From Panopea generosa (taxonomy: Eukaryota > Mollusca > Bivalvia > Adapedonta > Hiatellidae), in contig CM055906.1 in the NCBI GenBank assembly GCA_029582155.1, positions 18,710,437 through 18,774,436 on the forward strand: a stretch of DNA of 64,000 nucleotides. Reading direction: 5' to 3'. Below, one piece after another: positions 23,842-35,217 of the stretch (within the stretch, counting starts at the first letter, position 1; each line of letters starts with the position of its first letter). Under the pieces are notes generated by a model. It did no database searches. It had not been told where the DNA came from and saw nothing but the letters and a program-made list of their open reading frames with translations. The position numbers were made by a program, and so were the translations under genes.

Positions 23842-25247
23842 AAACTTAAACCTTTGATTATACATATCATTTATAGCAAATATAAACAAGCTGAAACCAT
23901 TGATTATACAGATAATTTATAGCAAATGTATACAAGATTGAACCATTGATTATACAGATCATTTATAGCAAATATAAACAAGCTTAAACCATTGTTTATA
24001 CAGATCATTTATAGCAAATATAAACAAGCTGAAAGCATTGATTATACAGATCATTTATAGCAAATATAAACAAGATTAAACCATTGTGATTATACAGATC
24101 ATTTATAGCAAATATGAACAAACTTAAACCATTGATTATACAGATAATTTATAGCAAATATATACAAGCATAAACCATTGATTATACAGATAATTTATAG
24201 CAAATATAAACATCATTAAACCTGTGGTTATACATATCATTTATAGCAAATATAAACAGGATTAAACCCATGATTATACAGATCATTTACAGCAAATATA
24301 AACAAACTAAACCCTTTGATTATACAGATCATTTATAGCAAATATAAACAAGCTTAAACCATTGATTATACAGATCATTTATTGCAAATATAAACAAGAT
24401 AAAAACCTTGATTATACAGATTATTTATTGCAAATATAAACAAGCTTAAACCCATGATAATACAGATAATTTATAGCAAATATAAACAAGCTTAAACCTT
24501 TGATTATACAGATCATTTATAACAAATATGAACAAACTTACACCCTTGATTATACAGATCGTTTATAGCAAATATAAACAAACGTAAACCCTTGATTATA
24601 CAGAAACGTTTATAGCAAATATGAACAAACTTAAACCCTTGATTATACAGATTATTTATAGCAAATATAAACAAACTAACACCATTGATTATACAGATCG
24701 TTTATAGCAAATATATACAGATCATTCATAACAAATATAAACAAACTTATTCCCTTGATTATACAGATCATTCATAACAAATATAAACAAACTTATTCCC
24801 TTGATTATACAGATCATTTATAACAAATATAAACAAACTTGAACCCTTGAATATTCAGGTCGTTAATAGCAAATATGAACAAACTTAAACCCTTAATTAT
24901 ACAGATCATTCATAACAAATATAAACAAACTTAAACCCTTAATTATACAGACCATTCATAACAAATATAAACAAACTTAAACCCTTGATTATACAGATCA
25001 TTTATAGCAAAGATAAACAAACTTAAACCCTTGATTATATATTTATAGCAAATATAAACAATATTAAACCCTTGATTATACAGATCGTTTATAGCAAATA
25101 TAAACAAATTTAAACCCTTGATTATACAGATCGTTTATAGTAAATATGAACAAAATTAAACCTTGATTTTACAGATCGTTTATAGTAAATATAAACAAAC
25201 TTAAACCATTGATTATACAGATCATTAATAGCAAATATAAACAAATT
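23842..25247. repeat. 1.4-kb satellite-like array, 46-bp unit, about 30 copies
   Basis: The unit is gatcatttatagcaaatata followed by aacaagcttaaaccattgat and tataca. The first half mostly has aagcttaaaccattg and the second half mostly aaacttaaacccttg, so variants are grouped by position. A cattcataac variant occurs near 24723, 24767, 24904 and 24953; the first two are in neighbouring, nearly identical units, which points to recent local duplication. Confidence 0.95.
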
Positions 25248-25249
25248 AA

Positions 25250-26900
25250 GGTTATCCCTATAATAATCTATGGCCCCATACGGATAGTAAATCCCTTTTA
25301 ATGTCCCTGTCTCAACTGTTGAACTGACCAAACAATGTGCCTAACATCACGACGATTAAACAAATATCTAAAACAAGAGAGAAACACAGAAGTTCTTGTT
25401 TTCCCATAGTATTTCCCTGTAAATGTCAAAGTCCCGTTACTTGATCCCAATAGATATATTAACACTTTCTTATAATATGATAATTTGAAAGAAATGAAAG
25501 TTAGCTGACTCATTTAACACAAACTCTTTATGCTGTACGATTAAAACTGAGTATATTGGCTCTAGCAATCGATGTCGTAACACTCTCCGTCTCCCGTTTG
25601 ATGTGGTTTCTAGAAAAAAATACATTTACATATTAGTAGACCATTAGTAGGCAATTCTTCAGTCTAACGTTTGGCATAATTCAATATTTATTTCCATACA
25701 AATTAGGTCATGACTGAAGTCCACAAGGGTTCTTGATGTAGATAGACAAGACGATAATTGAGTTTGTCGTGTCTGAGTTGAAAGTAAACAGAGGCTCCGC
25801 TTGTGAACAACGTAATCTGAGCTATTGGCGCAATGCTGTAAAAGATCGTATTTTAGTATAAATCCAATGTTTTCTAGATTAACCGTAACGGTGCTTTCAA
25901 AATTGTATAACCATGCACTTCACTTGATTGTACTGCACGTACATGGCATTATATTGTAATACTGTTATCGCCGTGTGATACTTAGAATAAGAAATAGCAC
26001 AGCACCTAGCATTAAGTAATTAGAAATATTTCTTTAAAATGAGTATTGCCATACATGTACCAATCCACTGACACATGTGCAACGGTATCTCAAGGTCTGC
26101 CTTAAGCTGGTTTAAATGATGATTTATTTCCAGACAGTCAATTAATAACATCATATAGAGAGAATAAAAATGTCTAACAAAATGACCGCCTCCTGTTTGA
26201 TATCGCCATCATTCACATTATAACAATGTCAGGTGCTTCAGATCTGTCGTAAGCCTTCGTCCCGATTTACTTTATACAGAGGCGTGTTAAAGTTTATAGA
26301 TAGACATGTCTACTTCGATATATTCTGATAGGCATAACTTATGATAATAATTCGTCATATTTACTATAATTTTTTAAATACTTTAAATAACTATTGTCTT
26401 TAAAATACACACGTAAAAGGTATGGGATTATGAAAAGGTCCCTATTTCACATTCTCGCAAACATACTGAATATTAACGTTACATATTATTGCAATGATCA
26501 GGACATTATTTTATGTTTTAAATTAGTTAAATTCATGCATTTGCTATTTTAGATGCTAAATATAAATTGTAGACAACTATTTAAAAAACAAATAGTTGAG
26601 CGATACACAAGCGACATTATCGTGTTTTGACCACCAAATTTAACTTACGCCCAATAGCAAAGGAACAACCATCTTAACCACGCCCCTCAAAACATTTTCT
26701 TTTAAAAAAAAATATAAAAAATATTTGCTTTATATAATTATATATGAGTGTTTTTTGCACACCGGATAAAGATATCTATAATTTTACCCTAGTGCCGAGA
26801 AAAAATTCTCGCGCTATATATAATTTAACGTCTTAAAAGCGACTGTTGAAAAAAAAAGATAAAATGAGTTCAAATAATTGTTTAATATGTTTGGTATGCA
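25250..26900. other. No gene; part of an old segmental duplication
   Basis: The segment around 25635-25830 (agaccattagtaggcaattc, ttcttcagtctaa and tgtgaacaacgtaatctgag) has a diverged match at about 29843-30035. No protein or RNA gene is recognised here. Confidence 0.45.
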
Positions 26901-26906
26901 AGAAAA

Positions 26907-27015
26907 AGAATCTTACGTTGGTTTGAGATTCAGATGAAAAATTCAATCCTTTGGCGAAACAGTTATCCCTCGGGACTGAATTTGTTATCCGAATCTCAAA
27001 CCAATGTAAGATTCT
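26907..27015. repeat. Foldback element with 43-bp arms
   Basis: The left arm 26907-26949 (agaatcttacgttggtttga...) and right arm 26973-27015 (...tcaaaccaatgtaagattct) are complementary at 38 of 43 positions, plus two G-U pairs if transcribed from the plus strand. The loop is 23 nt. It could be a tiny MITE or a small-RNA hairpin precursor. Confidence 0.9.
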
Positions 27016-27394
27016 TATAATACATTTTTTTAAATGAGGATAGGGGTTGTAGGGCTATAGATGTATGTATTTATATATATAGACAAGGTTACCAACTCGA
27101 CACTGGGCTCCGGTTATACCAACGCATTTCAATAAATATTTATTATAAATCATCTTTTTTATTTATGTTTTAAAAATAAACAAATATGTGTGAAGGAGGG
27201 GATGGGTGGTGGGTTTATTAGAGTAAGTTTATTTTTTGTAGACTAAACTGTCACATGTGGAGCGATTTGACAACTATAATTATCTTTGTTTCGCTTGACG
27301 ACTAAAATACATTTTATCTGAGAGCACTAGACAATTCCAAATTTAGAAAGTTAGATTTAATATGTGTATTTCCGACATTATTGGCTGAAAAACG

Positions 27395-27850
27395 CTGTTC
27401 CAGCTTCAATGGACATAACTAGTCCTAAATGATAATTACAATATCTAACAATTATGATCAAAATATAGTCACGTGGTGTATTCTATTCTACTTTTTATAT
27501 AAAAAACATCTTACGTTTGATGATAGATTTGCAATTACAGCATTATACTAGTAGAATGTGAGCCAGTGTTGCATCCGTCTAACAGACGAACAAAATGAGT
27601 TATGTCTGGCAATACTTACATATAATTGTATGATAATGTTAACTACTAGAAAATATTTATACTTGTAAATACAATGACCTAAAAATTCATTTCACTCAGG
27701 ATTTCTTTCTTAAGTAATTGGCAGCGTTTCTGGTTTATAACAAGCGTTAAATACAAACAGAAAGTTATTTCACTCAGCCATATGAGCAGAAAAGATACAT
27801 GACGATCGGCATGCAATAGTGAGTATAGAATAAACATTGTCGTGTAATTA
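27395..27850. repeat. Duplicated block Q, copy 1
   Basis: Shared with 31205-31520: tagtcacgtggt, tgataatgttaactactaga-like sequence, tatttrtacttgtaaatrca, gtgaccyaaaaatt and cttaggatttc or ctcaggatttc. The tail (gcgttaaatacaaa, atgacaatcggcatgcaatag-like) matches 32105-32215. No coding potential is conserved between the copies. Confidence 0.6.
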
Positions 27851-28261
27851 TAAACACTTGGAATTGTGTCACTAAAGAATGAGTAAAACTGTTATATCTA
27901 CACAAATGACTGATATTAAATATGTACATAATGTTTGTTCAATATATGACATGTTTATAAATGTTAAACCTTTAAAAAGTGATGTTTGTTTAACTTTTAA
28001 GTTTTCATAAGAAAACATATTTCATCACAAATTAAGCTCATATTTCATCTAAATTCAATTAATCATATTTTGTTTGATAGCAGACGTTTTACTATTAACA
28101 TATTGTATGACGGTATGATTCTCGTTAATATATAATTAACTCAATTAAAAATAAACAATGGAACAAAATACTATAATTAAAGTTTGACGATAGTAGCAGC
28201 TGAGTAACATGCAAAAATCCCCGTTACAAAATAAAACATTCATGATTGTAAAAAGAGCCGT

Positions 28262-28436
28262 ATTGTCATCAAAGGAATCATCCAACGTATAAATTTGAAA
28301 TAACCCAGCTTAACCTACACATTCATTTATCATAGCAAAGTTCTTATTCATCATCAAGTTGCCCCAGTTCAGCTGTTTCGTGCGCTGATGCAACAGAGCA
28401 TGCTGTTAGAAGTTCTTTGTTCGTAATGTCACAACT
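28262..28436 (-). pseudogene. Possible decayed exon, family X, copy 1
   Basis: On the minus strand an acceptor-like tattaaagtag ends at 28435 and the following frame reads DITNKELLTACSVASAHE then TAELGQLDDE before a stop. The same frame is found at 37226-37445 and 53020-53152. Similarity continues past the stop at DNA level (tttcatttataaattyg and ttcatgaatgttttattttg-like pieces). I do not recognise the protein. It could be a terminal exon of a duplicated gene or part of an unknown mobile element. Confidence 0.4.
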
Positions 28437-28869
28437 ACTTTAATATAAACACTTAGTTATTTTCTTAGCTCGCTTTAGCAACTTTATTTTCCTCCTTCTT
28501 GGATATATCAAAGGTTCGGCATGACTGAATCAAGTTCTTTTTTCATTAATATATTCCGCTGGAATTGAAATTAACTAATATATGTTAATTGATTTTCGAC
28601 TTTGAATGTTATATATCTACTAGGTCTTAAGATGCGTTTCTTCTTGTCAGCTTCATTGATTTAATTTTGCGTAAAGAGTAGGAGAAAATACCTTATGTTT
28701 ACAATCAGCGAATCATATTCTATCATATTACATTCAGGGTTGCCGTTATCAATTAAGCAAATAAGATAAATTGATTTATTTACGGTAGCAAAAGTAACGG
28801 TATAATTCTTTGTCATTTTAGCGGGCTTCGACAGTTGGTTATGAACGGCAAAAAACAAAAAAGAAACGA

Positions 28870-29150
28870 CAAAAAATGAAAAAGGAAATAGATAATTGGA
28901 AAAATAAATTTATATTTATTGAGATCAAATGTATTACAATAGGAAAGATGAGAAATCAACGAGAGGTCTAAACATATTTAAACAAAAAACGTTTTAGTGA
29001 CAAATGTATGTATCGGATATCGGATGACACATTGAATACGTTTAAATTGACAGACATGGAATCTGATAAAACTTGACATCTGTTCAAGTTTCATCTAACT
29101 TAAGATATTTGTATATTGTAGGTCTTAGTCTAAAGGTATTCATTCGATTC
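28870..29150. other. No gene recognised
   Basis: AT-rich, no supported frame or repeat. Confidence 0.3.
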
Positions 29151-29154
29151 GTAG

Positions 29155-29397
29155 GGTATTTCGTGGCCCAGCGGTCTGAGGCGCCGTCTCAAGACCACTA
29201 ACGTCTCACAGCTAAAGTAGAATGTTCGAGTTCAGCTAGCTCAAAAATTTGATATTTGATAAAGTTTGCCAGTTACTTACGGAAGGACGGTGGCTCTACT
29301 CAGATTTATTTTGAGGACTTCCTCCTTCAATAACTGGATAAACCATATCTAACCTGAAATAATTTGAAAATGGCGTTAAACCCCATTAAAAAAAATA
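29155..29397 (+). mobile_element. tRNA-derived SINE, family A, best copy
   Basis: The A box is tggcccagcggtctgaggcg and the B box gttcgagttc. The body has gccagttacttacggaagga, cggtggctctactcagattt and the tail tggcgttaaaccccattaaa with an A run. The minus-strand copy at 1600-1815 aligns throughout. Total length is about 243 bp. Flanking target-site duplications are not clear. Confidence 0.9.
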
Positions 29398-29399
29398 TG

Positions 29400-30100
29400 A
29401 TGCTCCATCTACTTAGAATACATCTGTTTTTAGCAAGTTAAGTGTTGTAGGTACAATTACAATATGTATCGTTACGTGATCTATATTTGGAGACAAAACG
29501 TTTATTATAATATCTCTGTTTGTACCATACAAAATCGCATGGCTACAGTGATCAGAATATCATTGCGATTGTGGATATTTTTTTCTTTAAGATTTCCCTT
29601 TTACATCTCATACTTAATGACATTCTCAAATAGTCATAAGATGAAATATTTAATAGCAAATTTCTAATATCGATTAGAAAGTGTGTCACCAATCACTATT
29701 ATATAAGAATCTATTTTATAAATGTAAATGATCCTTTGAAAGGACAGAACTAAGATTTGTTACAATTAGATATATTTGCTGTAATAATCGAAGCCATAAC
29801 CATATTTGCCTCGGTAGTATGAGATATTTAGATATGAACGGACCATTAGTGGGCAATTCCTCATTCTGAAGTTCGACTTACTGAACATTTATACCATACA
29901 TTTAGATAATTACTGTAAAACATCATATGGTTATCTATGGTAGTGTCTGATATAAGTAGGACAGATGATGAATAAGATATCTTTGTTGAAAGAGAACAAA
30001 GACCGACCTGTAAACAACATAAATTAGGTATAAGTGAAACGCAGTCACAGGGAATAATTTAGAGGCTTTCAACAACTATGCTCTAAGAGATTGAAAGAGA
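29400..30100. other. No gene; diverged duplicate of the 25.6-kb segment
   Basis: ggaccattagtgggcaattc, gttgaaagagaacaaagacc and tgtaaacaacataaattagg correspond to pieces at 25640-25820. A 67-codon frame at 29464-29667 has no motif. Confidence 0.4.
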
Positions 30101-30117
30101 CATTTACACCAGTGCGT

Positions 30118-30385
30118 TTGTCTTGGTGTGGTATTTACCAACCATTCTTAAGGATATTCTTAGACTTGAACCCAAGACTGATTTTTTAAAAACACACTTA
30201 GAGACCTTATTTTGAGACCAAAATTTGCAAGCATGTAAGGACACCTAATTCATAGTCAAATAAACTCTCACAATTATTCTCTCTGTCATGGTAAACTTGA
30301 TATTTAAGGTTGAAATATGGGTTTTCAAGCTCAAGTCCAATACTATTCTCAAGAATAGTTGGTGAATACGAACCTTGATTTTGAT
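30118..30385. repeat. Foldback MITE-like element with diverged 55-60-bp arms
   Basis: The left arm, ggtatttaccaaccattctt then aaggatattcttagacttga, begins at about 30130. It is complementary to the right arm at about 30325-30380 (caagtccaatactattctca then agaatagttggtgaatacga). The centre of about 130 bp is unrelated to the arms. Elements with arms of this type (ttcaccaacaattcttaag) are frequent in invertebrate genomes. Confidence 0.75.
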
Positions 30386-31204
30386 AAAACCGGGTGACAC
30401 TTAGAATATATATATTTTACTGCAAATAGCACAAATAGTAAGAGCAACAAAAATATTACTTTGAAGTAAGTTCTTTGATACCAAGACACTGAAATATTTG
30501 CCAAGGTGTCTACAGTTTTGTTCTAAAAAGGTATTTCCAAATGGGAATTAGAAGTATGGTGATGATTATCTGCATACATATTTCAACAAAGAAGGTATCA
30601 TGTTTGAGCGGCATTTGATATTTTGCAGACACTCAATGAAGAACAAATTGTGGAGAGAATCAAAATCCTTAATTAAATTACCGCCCCTTGTTAGGTGTCG
30701 CCCTACTCGCACACTATAAAAATCTTACGTTAATCATGTATCGTAAACTGCTTTCCCCATTTACATTTAAATTCATAGATCCCTATTTCAGAGTATGTTT
30801 GTACGTAATCTCTTAATTGTAATTCAAATCTTTGTTAAACATGATCGTGACGTTTTGGAAAATTTGAATTATCGCCACTTGAATTTAGCCGTTGGAGGTA
30901 TGGCAAACTCTAACCTCACTTCAACACAAGGTAAACAAACTAAATAAAATATCCTGAACATACTGTAAATAACGAGACATTTGTATATTCTCAACATGCT
31001 GTTCGACAAAATGGTGACCAATAAAACAGCAAAGAATACTCAAAGAGCCACCTGAGCATGTTACAACGATATACCTCTTCGTTTCGCTCAGCGTCTCAAA
31101 AACATTTTAATACCCGAAAGCATTGAGCAACTGCAACTTTCGTGAAGTTTTACCTAATATTTATTTCCTATTTACTTTCCCCTTAAACATTCAGAGATTA
31201 CTGC

Positions 31205-31520
31205 TCAAGAATGTTCTGACTTCCATTGGCATAATTAACAATAAATGATGAAACTCTTACACCCATAGATAAAACGTAGTCACGTGGTACATTTGGTACT
31301 ATACATTATAAATGAACTACTTACAATTGATAATAGCTTAATAATTGCAACATCAATATTACTAAACATTGAGCTAATGCAATACTCACAGGAACGTTGT
31401 CTAGTCTATTATATAAAAGTGTATGATAATTTTAATTGCTGAAATATATTTGTACTTGTAAATGCAGTGACCCCAAAATTAATCTCACTTAGGATTTCGT
31501 TCTTAATGTGAAACTGCGCT
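31205..31520. repeat. Duplicated block Q, copy 2
   Basis: Matches 27395-27720: cgtagtcacgtggtacattt, gtatgataattttaattgctg, aatatatttgtacttgtaaa and cacttaggatttcgttctta. The related tail lies at 32100-32220, separated by about 580 bp of extra sequence. Confidence 0.6.
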
Positions 31521-32269
31521 GTTTGTAATGTGGCCCTGGGGTGTTTCATTACCATAGCAACGGTGACTTGATTATCCTACTGTAACTTTCTAAATAACCG
31601 TTTTTTTTAAGCTTGCGTGCGTTATATAATTGTGTTTCTTTCTTGTTAGAGTATAAAAATGTGTATTATATTCACAATTTATTTTATGTTCACAGTCATT
31701 TTAACCATTAACACATTACAGTCGATAAAATTCATTTTGTGTCTTTGTTTAATACATTTTGTGATTTAAGATGTTTCCTCCAAAATACCGATTTCAGTGA
31801 TTTGAATTCGTTGCTTGATATGATTTGTATCTAATATTAATTAATGAATTTACATTAACATCAGTTATGTGCATATACTTGTCTCGTATATAAGGTATGC
31901 ACTTCAGACTTGTGTTTCGGCCAACATGAGTCAGATTTGGATTACTGTTATAAATCATCATTAATATCATTTTTATTGGTTGTTCTATACGCGTAAATAA
32001 AGTAGTCAATGTAAAATTAAATTTTAGTATGTTTCCAAATCAACTCAGTCATGCGCGGTATTTAAACAATATGTGATTCACTTTTTATTATAGAGCTAGA
32101 GAACGTTAAATACAAAGTGGAGGTTGAGTCAGACAATCGCGCGAAATGAAATGATAAATGACAATCTCCATGCAATAGCGCGCATGATATAGATGGGATA
32201 AACATAGGTAGTAGTAAGCATACCAGCTCGTATAGTTACTTTCTCATGAACTAGTCATTGAGTTCTGTC

Positions 32270-32470
32270 AAGACTTTAAAAATGGTACCAGAAGCTTCCT
32301 CGCTTGACGCTCAGCTTTTAGAGGAGAGTTCTAGGTCTCGTCGACCCGGTGTCAGTATATTGTGACTGGATAGGTGCGGCATGTAACTCCAGTGTGACAG
32401 CGTTTAGAATACTGTCTCAAGTAGACACCGTCGCCATATGACTGAACAAATTGCTGAAAGCGACAACATT
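32270..32470 (+). mobile_element. SINE family B, lacking its tRNA head
   Basis: aaaaatggtaccagaagctt and cctcgcttgacgctcagctt begin the body. It continues with gacccggtgtcagtatattg and the tail atatgactgaacaaattgct then gaaagcgacaac. The tRNA-like part is missing. Confidence 0.85.
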
Positions 32471-32874
32471 GAGTTCGGTCGTAATACAGTCATAGAGAAC
32501 ACGCCCTGTGAAAATGCCAAACACCAAACATATAGTGCACTGTAGAACCAAATGATCATAGCTCCATTTGATAATTAAAACAGTTTGCATATGTTTAGCA
32601 AACAATGTTATTCAATTGGCAATGAGACATGATGTTAAGACCGTTAAAAAATGCATCAGTTCAAAAGATATACGCATAATTCATAATTAAATTCATTGCA
32701 AATATACAACACAAATGACATAGGGTCTATGGACATTTTCTTGTAAATAACATACTAAGGAAATATTCATGCAAATTACATACATTATAAATTGTGTAAA
32801 TGTAAATGTAACATCTACACATGATATTGATATCAATATTATGTAATATTTGCATACAATGTTGGACCAAATTA

Positions 32875-33060
32875 AGGCTGGGTTCTTCGTGACCGAGTAG
32901 TTTAAGGTGTCGTCACAAGATCGAGATTCGAGTCCTGCTCGCTCCAAAAATTGTATGTGAGACAGTTTGCCAGTTTTTTACGTAAGAACGGTGATTCCAC
33001 TCACGGACTTATTCAATCTTCCTCTCCATCAATAACACTGGACATGCCATTTAAAAAAAT
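32875..33060 (+). mobile_element. tRNA-derived SINE, family A
   Basis: The A-box region is cgtgaccgagtagtttaagg and the B box gattcgagtcctg. The body has gacagtttgccagttt and ggacttattcaatcttcctc. The tail is shortened (ggacatgccatttaaaaaaa). It lies about 135 bp outside the left end of the Harbinger element. Confidence 0.85.
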
Positions 33061-33634
33061 GTGTTGAAAATAGCAATGAATTTTACAAAATCACTAAATA
33101 AGGTATGCACATTAAGGTTTTGCTCATTTAACAGGCAATTCACAATTTCAAATGTTTCAGAGAAGGAAACAGTTTTTACCACAAATCATGCTATTAGAGA
33201 GGTTTTGATTTGATACTTGTACGTGTACTGGTACGTGTAGCCGCATAAATTGTGTTAACGTCATTGAGGACGTAAGCAGTATTTACCTTCTCGCGCTCTT
33301 ATCTACCAGTATACAACTTGTAGCGAGTGTTTTACACGTAAGTAGAAAATTTGTAACTTTAAACGTATTTTATTACTCAAATACATCCTTGCATGGAGGT
33401 TCTAATATATGTATAAGGAAGTTAAATCATTTATGACTCTGAGATACCGTTTCGATGGCGCTTTGGCTAATTCATATATAAGATATAACAAATTTACTAC
33501 ATGTCGAAAATCAGTTGACTCACCTTGAATTTTCAGCCTAGAAAACGGTAGAAATAGCACCTGCCAACTATATAATAGGCAGTTAAGTGCCGTAATGAAG
33601 TGCGTAGATCGATTTGAAAGTGGCACCGTCGCTG

Positions 33635-34395
33635 ATCATATCCTTATACCATAATGGAAGACTCGTGATACAAGAGTAGAACGCCGGAATGCGGACCCAA
33701 AAGTCCCAGGTTCAAACCAAGCACCATCCAGCTATCCAGAAGCGGATTTGTGGTGCAATGGTAGAACGCAGGACTACTGACCTGAAGGTCCTGGGTTCGA
33801 ATCCTGTCAGAGACGGATGTTTGTTTCGGGTATTCACAATCCCTTACTTCGGCAGGTGGTAATGGTAAGAAACCCCGGATGCAATCATTGAGCGTGGTTA
33901 ATACTTGTTCCACATTCGATGTAAAATAAATATATGTTTTTTATAAATATATCCAGCTGTCTTGCAGTAGGTCAATGGTCTGGGTTTGAATCCCATCAGT
34001 GACGGGGGATGACTCGGATTTTCGCAATAGGCAGATTGGAATGCGGATAGAAACCGAGGATGCAATCATCAACTGCGCTTATAAATATAGATTGAAATAA
34101 CTTGCTCTGCAATCAAACTATATATGTTTAAACTACTTATATGTTTATTAAGTATATATAGGTGTTGTGTTGCGGTATTCACTGATAATCTATATGGATG
34201 TTTTCTTTTTAAAAACATTTTCTGGTCAGGAATAGACGAATACTACAACGGAAACGTGCCATGGAGGGCATTAACCAAGGTACTGTTATAATCCTGTCAG
34301 ATTTAGTGTCAGATACAGTGTTTCACTCGGAGTTTTAAGTGAGCGGTAAGAAACCCAGAATCATCGATCTATATATATAACTTATAGTACTTGTA
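33635..34395 (+). mobile_element. Four tandem diverged copies of a tRNA-like SINE, family F
   Basis: The best copy (33735-33935) has A box tggtgcaatggtagaacgca, B box gggttcgaatcctgtc, then gagacggatgtttg, ggtaagaaaccccggatgca and atcattgag. Partial copies are at 33635-33720 (agagtagaacgc, caggttcaaacc), 33960-34110 (ctgggtttgaatcccatcag, agaaaccgaggatgcaatca) and 34245-34395 (aatcctgtcagatttag, ggtaagaaacccagaatcat). They decay progressively from the second copy outward. A functional tRNA is unlikely because no acceptor stem closes. Confidence 0.75.
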
Positions 34396-34819
34396 CCGCA
34401 ATTGGTGAAAACTAATAAAAAGGTCGAAATGTGGCTGTTTAAAGGAGGTTGGTGTTTAATACTGGTGAATTTGATGATGTTTTATGACCAAATATTTGAC
34501 AGAAAAATATGGCTTGTGTCAATAAACGCGTATAAATACGCACCACAAATTTAAGTGTGTATTAACAAGTAGTAAGTATACGTAATACGTACCGAATGAG
34601 TTTTGGGACGCTGCTGTATTGCCTATACATATTTATACGCTGATATGAAGCATATCACAAAGAAAAAAGTGGGACTCATGAAATACGCGATACGGATACG
34701 TATTCCCAATACGCGTATATGGACCCGGGCCTTTAATACAGTACGAGATCATGTTCGGGTTGCAGACATAAAAGTATATGATTATTGTAGACGAAGAAGT
34801 TCACCCTAAAACAAAGAAG

Positions 34820-34985
34820 ATGAACGTGATGATGTATTCTATGCAAACAAGAGACCGAGAACAACATTCGTCAGCAACAACTCGACCTGAAACGGGAAGA
34901 GCTTGAACTGCAGCGTTAGAGATTCGACCTTGAGCGTGGAGAACGTTAAAAGGCTCTAAAAACGCAAAAGAGGCCGAATGATATG
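34820..34985 (+). pseudogene. Harbinger second-ORF (Myb/SANT-like protein) C-terminal remnant
   Basis: One plus-strand frame reads IRQQQLDLKREELELQR, a stop, RFDLERGER, a stop, and KALKTQ. This Gln/Glu/Arg-rich coiled-coil end is typical of the DNA-binding partner protein encoded by Harbinger elements, which helps the transposase reach the nucleus and bind the ends. The N-terminal Myb/SANT-like domain was not found; the region upstream (34600-34800) carries a frame without matching features. Two in-frame stops show that it is dead. It faces the transposase tail to tail. Confidence 0.65.
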
Positions 34986-35217
34986 ATCATGTTTTTATTC
35001 AATAAAAATAAATGAAAAATTTGAACAAGAATGTATTTATAACTGATGTCATAATTCATATATACATATATGTATATCATGTTATGCGGCAACATTGCAT
35101 AGCATGCATGTACTTATATATTTTAATCATGAAATATACACAACAGTTGCTTTCGTGCCTCAAATGCATTGTGACATGTCATTGATTAACCATGCAAGAA
35201 TTCAGGAAGGGTAGGTG

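Noticed and set aside
23842..25247. CRISPR array or centromeric satellite
   Set aside because: There are no spacers between units, and at 1.4 kb the array is too short to claim a centromeric role.
33727..33800. Possible tRNA gene
   Set aside because: The A and B boxes are tRNA-like, but no seven-base acceptor stem closes, and related units lie in tandem, so it is a SINE head.
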